From Didymella arachidicola (lineage: Eukaryota; Ascomycota; Dothideomycetes; Pleosporales; Didymellaceae): 64,000 nt of DNA. The notes beneath the pieces are model-generated. The model was given only the letters and a program-made list of their open reading frames with translations. It searched no databases and had not been told where the DNA came from. Positions 43,735 through 55,938 of this stretch are shown one piece after another. Each line of letters starts with the position of its first letter. Position 1 is the stretch's first letter. The position numbers were made by a program, and so were the translations under genes. The DNA lies in the NCBI GenBank assembly GCA_016630955.3, contig CM049995.1, forward strand, positions 1,240,001 to 1,304,000. The letters are read 5' to 3'.

Positions 43735-46733
43735 TTAACCTCGTACAGTCCCCGGGTTCTCGACATTCGCTCCAGGCGGCGTCCCAACCACATCCCACCC
43801 CATCGGCACCCCGTCCATCACACTCTCCAGCATACTATTCCATGTCCCCGGTGTGATTCCTGCCTCCATGTCTTGCCCCATACCCATGTCACCGCCCATT
43901 GCACTCAGCTCCCAATCGAAACTATTGTCGTATGCGCCGTTGTGAATCGCATCGGAGGGATACGAGTTCATACTTATATCGCGAGCAGCGTTGTTGTTTG
44001 TCTGATACAATGGTGCAAGCCCTGTCGGGCCAGTGCTTTGTTGCCCTTGCGGCAACGGCATTTGGCTGGATGTGAAGCGTGGGGACGCGCGGTAGGGCAG
44101 CTGGTGATCGGTCTGTTGCCCGGGCGAATACGACGAGTGCGATGTGGAGCCGCCGCGCGACTGTGAGCTGATGGTTACAGGGCTGGGGTGGTCGCCGGAA
44201 ATGTCCATGTCGTTGACGCTGTTTTCGTTGAAGACGAAGGTTGTGGTGCCAGGGACGGCGCCCCTGTGAGCTGAGAAGTCTTGGTTCAACTCTTGTGTAT
44301 TCCGCATAGGCACGAATGGAGATGGCTGAGGCACAACTTCGATTGATGACTTGTCTTTGTTGTTTTTGTTGAATACGAATGTTGACGTCGCCGGGATACT
44401 GTTTGTGTCTGCCGAGGGGTTCTGCCTGGGGTTCTGCCTGAGGTCCTGCAAGTTTCGCACCTCAGCCGGTGCCATACGATCCCACGCAATTTCGATGCCG
44501 TCACCGCTCGACGCGCCGAGCGTGGGATTCGTTTGAAAGCCGGAGCGCGACGGATTCGTTGTGGGCACCGTTGTGTCCGCTCTGTTCCCTGCCCACTGAT
44601 TGATGGGCGCACTCTGAGCCTGCGTCTCGCGGATCTCATAGATCGAGCTGCAACCTACTGGGTCAGAGTTGACGGGTATGACGGCGTTTTTCTTCTCAAC
44701 AGGCAAGTACGGCTTGGGAATACCAGCGCCTTCGAGATCGAGGTCTAGCTGTACAAGGAATGACTCCGTCAGTGGGTTCTTGCGTCGCAGAACTTGCATG
44801 GCTTGTAGCAGAAACTGCAGTGAAGAGTTCATCTGCTGGTCGTTCGGTCGTGTCTTGAGGTACTGGACGAACACGCGCGCTGCCACATAGACGCAAAATG
44901 AGATGAAGGGGTTCACCTGTCCTTGTCAGTCTTGGACGCATTTAGGTCCATGATGCTACTTACTGCTGAAAGATCCATGTGGCTAATCATTCGCATGATG
45001 GATGCAATCTCTGCGGCTGCAGTCACGCATCGAATCTTGCTCTCGTTGCCGACGCTTACAGGCAGTTGATACTTGTCAGCTTTGAAGATTGCTGCCTGGT
45101 GCAAACAGATGGCAGAGGTCTGAATGCACATATTTGCGAACACAGCATTGGTATCATCGCGGCCGTTGGGCAAGCGCAGACGATCCGGTAGATGAAGTGA
45201 GGTCTGGAGCAGAATCTGCTCGAGCTGGCGATGTCGAGTCCAGAAGGCACCATTGAGATCACTGTCGTTGTCCTCTGAGGTTGGCCGATGCAGATGCAGC
45301 AGGTTGCGACCAAACATGGCCGCCGTGAGAACAATACCACCGAGGGACTCAAGTTTCGCGGCACCCATGGGTCCCAATGCTTGCTCAAGAGATCCTGTGG
45401 ACATCGCCCTGCTCCTCTCAAATGCGTCATCGCTCGCTGGGAGGTTGGTCATGATCTAGTCGTTGTCAGCCAGTGCTTACTTCACAAAGCGTGTCGCTAC
45501 TCACGTCTTTCTCGTCAATGGTCATCGGCCAGCCTGTGCCAATACTGGCATAACGGTCCATAGCGAAACACATCCAGAAAGTACGGCGGCGCTCTTCCCT
45601 CTCAGTCCAGTCTTTAGGTGGCGGTAGGCACTGCTTGACATCCAGTCCGGCTCCATCCAGACGATGAAGCTGCATCATCTGAGCCAACCTGACTGCGCGA
45701 CCAGTAGAAAGCCAGGCTCGTGGAAAATACATGTTCTTGAACTCGTAGGTGCACGTCAGACCCCACGCTTGACAATGTGCAAGCGTGATTGTCGACTCTC
45801 CATGCCCACGCATCTCGTCCAGCTGCGCATACTTTCGTGCTCGTTGGTAGAAGTGTTCTTGCAGTGCGTCGTACTTGTCTGTCACAGAGGCGGCAAGCAT
45901 CCACATGGCATATCGCAGAGAAACAGGCGGTCTCATGTGAGGCGCAAGGTTCAGTGCGGCCATGAATCGTGGGCGGTGGATCATTGGCAGCGACGGATGA
46001 ATCTTCGTGAAATAGATCTGGTACCTGATGATCATGTCAGAGTCCGGTTCGTTCTAACATGTACCTTTGGTACTCACAGCTCTTCCATAACATCTTCAGG
46101 AGGCAGCGGTTCTTCCAGACCTAGGCTTATCATCTCCCAGGAAGTGAATTCCGGCTCTTCGCCATTTGTGTTCGCCGTGTCATTTTGAAAGGCAGGAGCC
46201 GAAGCGTTCCTGGCGTCGAAGAGAGTCTCCAGCGACGTATCGAAGGGGTTCGACGACTGGATGCGTGTAGTCGATGCGCCTTGTATTGTGTTCGCGACGT
46301 AATTGGTTGCTGCGTCTTGACCTTTGTTCGACTCGGTAGAGTTCTGGGTCTGGAGTAAGGTCTCGACTTGTTCTGCAGAGCAAATGTCAGCGTGTCGTGC
46401 CGCAGGTGAGTGGCGCATCAACTTACGCAGCCGTTGCTCGAGCAGCTTCACGTAACCTCTTTTCGGTCCACTCTTCTTGCGTACCTCGTCGTACGCGCAG
46501 TCGTGCGAGAGCCGTTTACATGTTCCACAAGTTGGACGGTCACCATCACATCGCAATTTCCTCTTGCGACACAGAACACATGCTATCCTCTTCTGCTTGG
46601 CCGCATTTTCGTTCGCCGCATCTTGGCTGTTGTTCCGCGTCGGCAATTGCCTGTCGCCGTTGGCCTCGGGCGGCTGTTGGGTCAGGTCGTTGAAGTAGCT
46701 CTCGTCTGGCGACTCGGAATCTGGCGACGGCAT
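43735..46733 (-). CDS. Zn2Cys6 transcription factor with fungal_trans domain
   Basis: Five exons, 46427-46733, 46078-46372, 45505-46024, 44964-45455 and 43735-44916, give 931 residues; four GT-AG introns of 47-54 nt. The zinc cluster at residues 52-79 is canonical (CVLCRKRKLRC, then CGTCKRLSHDC), followed by KKSGPKRGYVKLLEQRL, a linker and coiled-coil dimerisation helix that runs across the first splice into QVETLL. The middle-homology region starts at YQIYFTKIHPSLPMIHRPRF and includes RRRTFWMCFAMDRY. The C-terminal 300 residues are Gln/Asn/Ser-rich and probably activating. The KKSGPKRGYVK linker recalls regulators of plant-cell-wall degradation (CLR-1 type), but I cannot assign an orthologue with confidence. 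Confidence 0.9.
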
Positions 46734-47735
46734 CTTTGTGCCTCGAAATTCGAAGTTGCTGCCTGAGATCTGGGGTCTTCGTATCCGCCCGGCCCCCCGC
46801 GTAAGCGATACGGGAGAAGGAGTTTGAAGGTGGTCTAAGGGATATTCGAACTGCAGGCAGACACTCGAAGTGTTGGAACAGTAATATATGGGGTAAGCTT
46901 GGGTCGGCGAGGGAGCTATGAGGGTTGACCGTGAGACAGCCCTTTCACCGCGTGGTTTCAGGCATCACGATTCCGTTCAGACGATACAAGGGCGCGCAAG
47001 CTAGAAACGATGTTCAACAGAGAGGCAACAGCTGCTGTGAATGTCAGTGGATAGTCAGCGAGATGTTAGCCTGAGCTGCGCCCGTTCGTGAGTTGTGGTT
47101 CATCTGCAGCCGCAACCGCCCAGGCGTCCACTTTGGCGCGTGTCATCGAAACTATTCTGGACAAATAATCGCGGACCGTCTACGACCACAGCAGTGGCAC
47201 GCCCGCCAGCCCTCGGCGTCCAGGCCACATTCGTATAGTGGCAAGCATCTGCTCTCCGTTGATACATATATCGGCCCTGGTCGAGCTGGACTCGCCTTTG
47301 GTCACTGCATCTTGTGTCTGATTGTCGACAACTCCGACCTCCGATTGCTAACCCCGCGTGGACGATTTCGGCCTAGTTTATCTCCAGGAATAGCTAGCCA
47401 TGCGACGTGAATGCTGACAGCCTGTGACAGGGTTCTTCATGTTTCCAAGACTGAGTTCGCGAGCTTCGCGAACCAGAGGCCAGATGTTGTCTCTTTAGAG
47501 GCTTCCAGATAAGTGTATGATGGCATGGCGTTTGTGCATTCAAGGACGCAGTCTCGCACGGCATAGACACAAAGACATGTCTTCTGCAACGATTGCCTCT
47601 CTACGAGTGCTCTAGGGGTCACAATGGACTGAAAGTGTGCGTTGAATGTTGTGTTCAAGCGGCTTGTACAGCAGCCATGCAATATATGATACAGGTTCGA
47701 CAGACAGATGTTTGTACACGGCAAGGCCAGAGGGC
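46734..47735. other. Intergenic (1.0 kb)
   Basis: Upstream region of the Zn2Cys6 gene and 3' region of uL2m. No gene, repeat or clear site is seen. Confidence 0.55.
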
Positions 47736-48907
47736 TTATCTCGGCCTGCGCTTGCCCTGGTTTCGTGGTCGGTCCTGAACCAGCCATGTGTGCTTGTTCC
47801 TCTTGTATCGTGTCTTGTAACCTCCCTTGGCAGGTGTGCCCCACGGAGAGACCGGGTGCACTCTACCCTTCGATTTACCACGACCACCTCCGTGAGGATG
47901 ATCAGCTGGGCGATATTAGCATTGGTACCTGCGAAATGAGATCTCAGAAACTCACCTGCGTTCATGGCAACACCACGAACCTCTGGTCGCTTTCCAAGCC
48001 ATCTAGCACGTCCAGCTTTACCGAGCTGCTCAAAGTGCTTCTGGATATTGCTGGCTACGCCAATTGTGCAGCAAGCATTGGGGTCAACCTTGCGGATTTC
48101 ACCACTCTGCAGACGGACAATGACACTCTTGGTCTCGATGCCCTTTGTCTTCTCCACCTCTTCCTTGTTCACAATGATGGCGTACGTGCCAGCGCTGCGG
48201 CAGAACACACCTCCACCTTTCTCCTTGGATCCAACGTTGAAGACCTGCGAACCGAGCGGCACCATATGAATAGGCAAGCAGTTGCCTCGTGATGCTGTCT
48301 TGGCGGCGAGCATACCGGGATCGATGGTTCCGCCCATGCTGGCGATCAAATCCTTGGGAATACCGGACCTGTAGCTCTCTACCTCATCTCCCGCACGCAA
48401 GCCATCTGCGGCGACTATGTACGACTTCTCGCCCGTCTCGACTCGTGTAACGAGAGCCAGATGTGCGCTTCGGTTGGGATCGTACTCTATCCGGTCCACG
48501 ATGTGCTTGCCGGGCAGATAGCGCTTGTAGTCGACGATGCGTATGCGCCGCTTGTGTCCTCCACCCCTGTGTCGCACTGTGACTCGTCCGGTGTTGTTCC
48601 TGCCTCCCAGATGCTGTCCCTTCCGTGCAATTGTGAGCTTCAGAAAGGGCCGCCCCTTCCACAGGTGGTCATTCACGGCGCGCTTGAGATGGCGGAGACC
48701 GGGCGTGCGAGGCTTGTATGTGCGCAACGGTGTGAATTTCTCTTTGCGGGGCCCTTGGGCGGTCAGCACGCCGCCGTCGACGGATGCAGTGGGCGCAAAG
48801 GACGCGGGTTTGATGAGCTGCTCGAAGCCCTGCGAGTAGTGGCGGGCGCCCAGCAGCGACCGCCCCAGGCGCGAGGGCTGGAAGCGACATATCCGGGGCT
48901 GCAGCAT
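47736..48907 (-). CDS. RML2: Mitochondrial large-subunit ribosomal protein uL2m
   Basis: Exons 47956-48907 and 47736-47905 join over a 50-nt intron that splits an Ala codon; the product is 373 residues. The basic N-terminus (MLQPRICRFQPSRLGRS) is a presequence. The uL2 signature runs through GGRNNTGRVTVRHRGGGHKRRIRIVDYKR, the EYDPNRSAHLALV region and, across the splice, AMNAADHPHGGGRGKSKG, the loop at the peptidyl-transferase centre with its conserved His. The end (TRYKRNKHTWLVQDRPRNQGKRRPR region) is basic. An unspliced reading would lose this essential loop. It is divergent from the cyclin B gene, about 1 kb between starts. Confidence 0.94.
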
Positions 48908-49893
48908 TCCGTCGTGTTGTGCCCGGGGGCAGGACAATGGAATTGGCGGTGCAGTCGGCTGCAATGGCCTGCGGCGATGGCGTGTTGTCGCAGCAGAGCT
49001 GCCAGAAAGAAAATGGCACTGCGCCGGATGCGCTTAGCGCTGCTGCCGTGGACGGGGCAACGCTGGCCAGTCGCGACAGCCCTGTCGCTGCCGCTCGAAA
49101 CCGCGCAGCCAGAGCACCAAGCGCACCAAGAGCACCTGCGACCGCGCTGCTGCGTCTGCCACCGCACCTCTCGCCTCGCGCTGCACCGCTCTGCACCGCT
49201 CCAGCTCGCTCGCCTCAGCACCCGGCATCTCTTACGCGTCGGCTCTGGGCCACTGCGCAGGTAAGCCGCCTTTGCACTCCCCCAGACGCGCCTGGTGTTC
49301 GGGTGGGTCGCGCACTGGCACACGAAACCAGCCTCAGCGTTCACGTCGACCGCGCGTTGTTGGCGCAAAAACGAACACGTGACTTGCCGCACACCAAAAC
49401 AAACCAGCCGCTACCTCGACTTCCATCAACACACACCTTGGTGCAGCCCCGACTCTCGACCTCACCACCTCCTCCCCGCACAGCACCGCCGCACCTGTGC
49501 ACTCTGGAGCTGGACTTCGCTCGCCTCCGTCTTCATCGCAGGCTGCCATCAAGGGTTCGTCGCGCTCCATCTCGCCCATCACATCACATCACATCACCGC
49601 TGCCGCTCGCCGCAGACCGTGTTTGGCCTGCCAGTACTCGCAAGCACCAACGTGGACTGTCTCTGCAGTCTCTGCAGTCTCTCCCCCACGTCCCGCATCG
49701 TGTTTGGTGCCTTTGCAGTACTGCTAACCTTCACCGTCGACGCGTCTGTTTGCACTCTCTCACTCGGACTCGCTGCTAATGCGCCCAAACAGTGCATCAT
49801 AACACGACCTCTACTTGATATCCTGCCCTACGACACTCGCAGTCTTCCTCGATCCCAATCTAGCCTTCACCAGCATATCTAGTATTGCTCGCA
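48908..49893. promoter_or_regulatory. Divergent upstream region of uL2m and cyclin B
   Basis: This 986-bp stretch is pyrimidine-rich on the plus strand near the cyclin side, with short repeats of cacat (about 49577-49600) and of ctctgcagt (about 49659-49680). CT-rich tracts are common in fungal promoters and 5' leaders. No ORF here is convincing. Confidence 0.5.
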
Positions 49894-51489
49894 ATGCCTC
49901 CCGCAGTACGTTGTCCTCGACCTTCACCTCGACGTCCTGTCCCAAAACGTCATAGCGGGGAATCACGACTCGCGTCTCGCAGCTTACTAACACGCCCATC
50001 AGGTCAGAGCTACGCGACAGCGTACTGTCACCAACGAAAACGATGAGAATGCCGGTCCTACGCGTATGACGCGTGCAAAGGCCGCCGGTCTGGGCGCGAC
50101 TGAGCACGCCGGTGACGTGCCCAAAAAGACCCTAGCCACCAAGAAGTCCACAGCTACATTGAACGGTGCTACACGGACACGAACAACGCGTGCTGCTCTC
50201 GGCGATGTCAGCAACACCATCAAGGTCGAGGGTCTCGGTGCTGGCGCCAAGGATGGCAAAAAGGCTCCTGCCACAAAGGGCGCCGTCAGCAAGGCAGCAC
50301 GTCCTACCGGTGTCACGAAGGCCTCTGCAGCTGCAAAGGCCCCGCTGGGACCCAAGTCTACCAACAAGCGCCCTGCTACTGCCGCCGCTACCAAGGATGC
50401 AACCGCGAAGAAGGCCAAGGCCGTGGCCCCTGTCGAGCAGGATACCGAGGAGGAGGAGGAGAACGTCGTGTCCAAGGAAGAGGAGAAGCCCATCAAGCAA
50501 TTGAAGAAAGAGGCCAAGCTCGAGCCTGTTGACGCTGCACCCCAACCTAAAGAGGAGATCGTCGAGGTCTTTGAGGACCACATCGACCTGGACAAGGAGG
50601 ACGTCGATGACCCCTTGATGGTCTCCGAGTATGTCGTTGAAATCTTCGAGTACCTGAAGGAGCTCGAGATCGCTACCATGGCCAATCCCGACTACATGGA
50701 GAGCCAGACTGAGCTCGAGTGGAAGATGCGCGGTATTCTTGTCGACTGGCTTCTCGAGGTCCACACCCGTTTCCGCCTCCTGCCCGAGACCCTCTTCCTC
50801 GCTGTCAATATCATCGACCGTTTCCTGTCCTCCAAGATTGTCCAGCTCGACCGTCTCCAGCTGGTCGGTGTTACCGCTATGTTCATTGCGTCCAAGTACG
50901 AGGAGGTCCTTTCGCCCCACGTTCAGAACTTCCGTCACGTCGCCGACGATGGCTTCACAGAGGAGGAAATCCTTAGCGCCGAGCGCTTTGTCCTCACTGC
51001 CCTGAACTACGACTTGAGCTACCCCAACCCCATGAACTTCCTCCGTAGGATATCGAAGGCCGACAACTACGACATCCAGACCCGCACACTTGGCAAGTAC
51101 TTGCTTGAGATTGGTTGCCTTGACCACCGCTTCCTCGCGCACCCTCCCAGTCAGGTTGCTGCTGCTGCCATGTTCCTTGCCCGCATGGTACTTGAGCGCG
51201 GCCCATGGGACTCTACCCTCGCACACTACTCCGGTTACACCGAGGAGGAGATCCGGCCTGTTCTGGACCTGATGATCGACTACCTGTCCGGCCCAGTCCT
51301 CCACGAGGCTTTCTTTAAGAAGTATGCCAGCAAGAAGTTCTTGAAGGGTATGTTTCACATCAACACCTCCTCTGATATGATCACTAACACTACTCAGCGT
51401 CTATTGTTCTTCGCAAGTGGGCAAAGGAATACGTTCTCGAATATGGTAACCACCTGCAAGAAGAGCAGCCCCGTAGTAGCAAGCGCTAA
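49894..51489 (+). CDS. nimE: G2/mitotic B-type cyclin
   Basis: Three exons, 49894-49905, 50003-51347 and 51398-51489, give 482 residues. Exon 1 codes only MPPA; the first intron (97 nt) has a perfect TACTAAC branch site. The destruction box RAALGDVSN lies at about residues 67-75, preceded by many Lys/Arg for ubiquitination. A long Lys/Ala/Glu linker leads to the cyclin box: EWKMRGILVDWLLEVHTRFRLLPETLFLAVNIIDRFLS is the MRAIL/LVDW region. The C-terminal cyclin fold includes YPNPMNFLRRISKAD and HFLAHPPS-like sequence, ending with KWAKEYVLEYG across the last splice. It binds CDK1 to drive mitosis and is destroyed by APC/C. An ATG at 50066 would drop 25 residues. Confidence 0.95.
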
Positions 51490-52429
51490 GATCTCTTTTC
51501 TTGCCAGGCAATCCTGGCTGTGTCCACAGCATCCACAGCTTCTACCCACCTTGTCGATCCAACCGACACTTGTGAGGCATGGATGTTGATGGTCACGGTC
51601 AGCAAGCCATCTTGTTGCATCGACTACTTCTTCATGTTTGCATCTCGGCCCCAGGGCCTACCATCTCTCGGTCGGCGTTAATAAAAGGCGTGCAATTGGT
51701 TACATCACCATCTGTTCTTGGCTTCATCTTGCGGCGGAGTTCACGGCGTCATTTCATTGCGGCGGCGTTTTCAGTCTCAGCACTTTTATCATCATTTCTC
51801 TGATAGCGACTCTGGATACTCGCTCATAGTACTAGCGACTGGTATACCATGATGGTGAGATACGAAGGCTATTCCTTGGAGGATACTTGCGGCGTGTGGG
51901 ACATTGGTGGAGGAACATATGACATCACACGCGGCTGTGTGACTAGCGCTTTCTGCTTCGCACGCGCAATTGAGGTTTTTCAAAGTTTAATGATTGTCCC
52001 AATGGGTGCCTTTGCTTTGTGACGTATGGTTGCTCGAATCCACAAGTATCAAACCATGGCCAATGCGTCGAGACGATAGCCCTCCATTCGCGTCACGCTT
52101 CACACGCGTCTTGAATGTACGTCAATCAATCGCGACTGCACGATCGTGATGCGTGACAGATCGCGAACACGGACGCGACTCGAAAGCACAGGGCTTGTTT
52201 TCATGCAGCTCAGCGCGCTCACGGTCCAGCCCAGCCATCCGCATCGCTGATCGATCCGCAAGCGCGTGTGAATGCTCGACCTCGGCAACTTTGACAGCTC
52301 CGAGCTAACCCTTTCTATGCACGACTATTAACTGCCCATCGACACAATCATCACTAAGCAAAATTATTGGGATACAGTGCATCAAGAGGAGGGTTATGTG
52401 ATCAAAACTGCGTGCCACAGGATCCGAAA
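51490..52429. other. Intergenic (940 bp)
   Basis: 3' region of cyclin B and promoter of the HIT gene. No other feature is supported. Confidence 0.55.
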
Positions 52430-53280
52430 ATGCAAGAGACGGACCTTCATTACCCGGCCGATGCGTGCCCGTTCTGCGGTATAGCTGCCGCGTATCCAGT
52501 CAAAGACTCGGGGCTGTGGAACAAGAAAGAGGAGTTGCACGATGCGGTTCCGAGTGATGAGGAGTGCAATGTCGAGAAGACGAGTCCCAGTAGCTTTCTG
52601 GTGATGCGGACAAGAGATGTCGTGGCTTTCCTGGACATTTTGCCAATGACTGGCGGTAAGTCACTCTCCTTGATATAATGGGAGCTTGGGATGGATGTAA
52701 GATCTGGAGAAATAGATTGGAGAAGAGACCAAGCCTTCTTCATCGGTATCACACATTAAGCCAGGCTCTAGAAGTACGATCAACTGGTCTTGAGCCTCTA
52801 CTCGTGCTGACGGATCTGGAGGGAAGAGGCACGATGAAATCGGCATGCTGACGATCCATACACAGGACATCTCCTAGTCACGACACGGAACCACAAAGTC
52901 AAAGTCGCAGATATGGAGGCACAAGAGAGCCGCGAAATCGGTAAGTCAGCTCGCAATTGATTGCGCCGCCACGGCTGATCGAAGCAGGCTTCTGGCTTCC
53001 CCTACTCGCACGCACCGTGGCGAAAGTCACCGGCGTAAGCGACTACAACATCGTCCAGAACAACGGGGCGCGTGCCGCGCAAGTAGTGCCCCATGTGCAT
53101 TTCCACATTATTCCCCGGCCGGCGACGAAGCCGGAGATCAAGAGCAAGAGCTGGACCATGTTTGGGCGCGGGCAACGTGATGATCTTGATGATGAGGAGG
53201 GTGCGCAGATAGCGGGGGAGATGCGGAGTGTGCTGAGGAGAGAGATTGAGAAGATGGGTAAGAGTAGTTCAAGGTTATGA
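52430..53280 (+). CDS. HIT-domain nucleotide hydrolase/transferase
   Basis: Three exons, 52430-52655, 52866-52940 and 52988-53280, give 197 residues. The histidine triad HVHFHIIP is at residues 136-142, with the upstream strands HLLVTTRNHKVKVADM (crossing the first splice) and YNIVQNNGARAAQVVPH that form the HIT fold. The N-terminus has a CPFCGIAAAYP segment, a Cys-x2-Cys pair seen at the same place in several HINT-like proteins. The C-terminus is a charged helix (GEMRSVLRREIEKMG). HIT proteins cleave nucleotide phosphoramidates or dinucleotides; which branch this belongs to is not clear. Intron 1 is 210 nt, about four times the local norm, and shows no hidden exon. Confidence 0.9.
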
Positions 53281-55102
53281 GGTTTATTCAGAGACAGACG
53301 TTTGGCTCCGTGGTCCTTGAATTGCTGTCTGGTCGTCGGTTCGAAGCAGCTAATCTGCAGGTATAGTTTGTTGCCTTCTCCTTGGCTCCCAATATGCCGC
53401 GTATGATTGTACAAGCGAGGTCGACGCAAGGTAATACCATGCAGGTTTGCGATGTCTTCGGCGCATTCATACCTGAATCATGCTACTATGCTCTATTTCG
53501 TTGCCGCTGCTTGCGACCAGTGCTGCGCCCAATGCCGTAGTACAAGTACAAGCCTCTATGCACTACCACAATGTTTTGACTGTTACTTCTGGACACCGTA
53601 GCCGGCGATGGTCTGCCCGAGGTAGAATCCTACGAGGCTCCCTCTTACGCATGGAGAGAGATGAAGTTCAGCAATACGCTTTTTTACATTAAGGAGACAT
53701 CTTCATCACCCCAAACCGTGACCTAGCCCTTGCGTACGTTTGTCTCCCGGCATCTGCTCGTGTGGTCTAGGTCGGCCGCATGTGCATCAACCAGGAAAAT
53801 CTATATGAGCGTGGTCATCAAGTCAAGTCGATGGGTATCGTCTATGTAATAGCAAGAAAAGTGCTCGTTCAGCTAGGTCTTGATCCAGATAAGAAGGCAG
53901 CATAAGCCTTTTCTGCGCTGCATTCTTACTCTGGCGTAGACCCAGCTCTGATCGCTATGGTGATGATGCCGGTGAAAAACACTGTGACACTACTAACAAA
54001 TACGACTCAGACTTCCAAAACGCTATGACTGCATACATAAAGCAGCAATGGCTGTCTAGCCAGTAAGCAACTATTGTTTGACCACGATGATCAGCATAGC
54101 CTGGGAAACTTTCCATCAAGCCACTCAGACGATCTCCGTATCAGTGGTGGTTCGATACACGGACTGATCTCAGGAGAGCCCGAGTGCGTACCGATCGCAA
54201 GTCCGCCATAAGTCAGATGCAACATCCACGAGCTCGCAGGACAGAAAACACCCACGCCATAGAGATCACTGGATAGGACCGGTCGTTTCGGTGTGTTGAT
54301 AAGGTTCATGGCTTAGAATCATTGGCTACGGCGTGTCGGAGGGTGAAGATGTCGGAATCTAGATGGCTTCCAACCAAACTTCTGATGCATCGTGTATACA
54401 GTTATCCAGTGAACGTGAATTTACGCCTGATATGTCTGGACAAATATTGATAGCACATTAACTGAGAAAGGTGGGATCGAAGCGGTCCGTCCGTCCACGG
54501 TCGATATCCATATGTACATTTCAGCTGGTAGACTCGAGATTTCATTTACCTTGTTATCATCAAGCAAGCCACATCGATCCAAGCCAAGGGCGGTCAGGAT
54601 GGTACACAGTCGGTACATCGCCATACTCCGACTTACCAGAAACTGCGCCATGGAGCACTACCGTTATGATCAATTCGCCCAACTATTTGGTACCCTTCAT
54701 TATTTTGCTCGTGAGGTACATTTTTTGAAAGTAGCCGTTTCGGATTCGCCGGCTCTATCCCATTATCCACAGTATTTGTAGCTTTCGACTGGGAGCATGG
54801 GAGATTATGCGGACTCGATAGTCCACTTACTTCTTGTTTTTTTTTTCCAAAATGCCACAATACTCTGATGTCGTTTGCTAGTGGGACTTGCGATATTCTC
54901 TCTATCGATTTTGGTTCGAAGACCCTGGCGAGGTGAACCGTGGACGCGGAGCAGGCAACAGTCGCCCTCAATGATATAATTCAGAGTATCGCTTTATTTG
55001 AAGAAACCTCCAGCTCTAAAAGCGCCGCTGCTTGCACAAAGAAAACCCAGCAACCCCATATCCAACACTCAAAGTCGAAAATCAACTATAACAGCCTTAA
55101 CA
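53281..55102. other. Intergenic (1.8 kb), nothing assignable
   Basis: A 72-codon minus ORF with a true ATG (54309 to 54091) has no family resemblance. I see no other candidate. Confidence 0.5.
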
Positions 55103-55762
55103 ATGCCCCTGACAATGCACATCCTGTGCATGACTGGTGGTTTCGAACCATTCGTCTTCACCGCCGGGGAGACGCGATCGATACGAATGGACCGACGCAT
55201 CCCCATCCTTCCACCTCCAGAGTACACGTTGGTAGATAACGCGGCTCGTGCCAACCGCCACACACGGTGCCCGTGGCCTTTTCGAAGATCTTCACAGTTC
55301 TGCAACTGCAACATCTGCAGAGCTCAAGCTGCTCCAGCGCCTCCAGTACAGTCCTTCAGTTTGGACGAAAGTCTCAGGGGCGCAGTATATGCGGGAGGCA
55401 TCGCCGTGTTCTACTTCACCGACACGCTCGAGAGATACGTTCGCTTTGTTACGCCCGGAATCACGAGGTTCTTGTTAGAGCTCGCTCACAACGCATTCTC
55501 TTACGGTATTGGCTTTGCCGCAGCGATGATCGTCCTGTTCTGCTGGTTTCTCGGCCGGACTTTTCTCTCTTTGATATCGCGTTTGAGCGATGCGATCGAT
55601 GAGTTTGGCAAGGAGTTGATGCCTGACATGACGGCTCCTTCCGGCCCACCTAAAAAAGGATGCGAGCTCACTCGTTACCTGATTCAGCAGGACAAGATGA
55701 CGAAGAAAGCCAAGTCGGTAACATATCCGCTCTGGTTCGAAGTCGGTACTACAAAGGCTTAA
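55103..55762 (+). CDS. Hypothetical membrane protein
   Basis: An intronless ORF of 219 residues from the first true ATG (55103); the longer frame from 54998 begins with TTG. The N-terminal 90 residues are Pro/Arg-rich with a small Cys cluster (FCNCNICRAQ). A hydrophobic segment at about 92-106 (GAVYAGGIAVFYFTD) is borderline, and a clear membrane helix covers about 133-157 (YGIGFAAAMIVLFCWFLGRTFLSLI). The C-terminus is hydrophilic. No signal peptide is evident. I do not recognise the family. It converges on the DNA ligase gene with 176 bp between stops. Confidence 0.65.
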   Translation: MPLTMHILCMTGGFEPFVFTAGETRSIRMDRRIPILPPPEYTLVDNAARANRHTRCPWPFRRSSQFCNCNICRAQAAPAPPVQSFSLDESLRGAVYAGGIAVFYFTDTLERYVRFVTPGITRFLLELAHNAFSYGIGFAAAMIVLFCWFLGRTFLSLISRLSDAIDEFGKELMPDMTAPSGPPKKGCELTRYLIQQDKMTKKAKSVTYPLWFEVGTTKA

Positions 55763-55938
55763 GGTGCACGCGCGCGAGAGACGACATGGAGAGAAAGAGC
55801 GCGACGTCGATATAATGAGTACCTCCCTGGTTGAGCTGGCGAAGACTATGGTTGGAGCGAGGTGGATAGAGATTGTATCATGTCCTCGGTGATCGTGTGT
55901 GGCACTAGATATCTTACACCTTCATCCACAAGGTCTAT

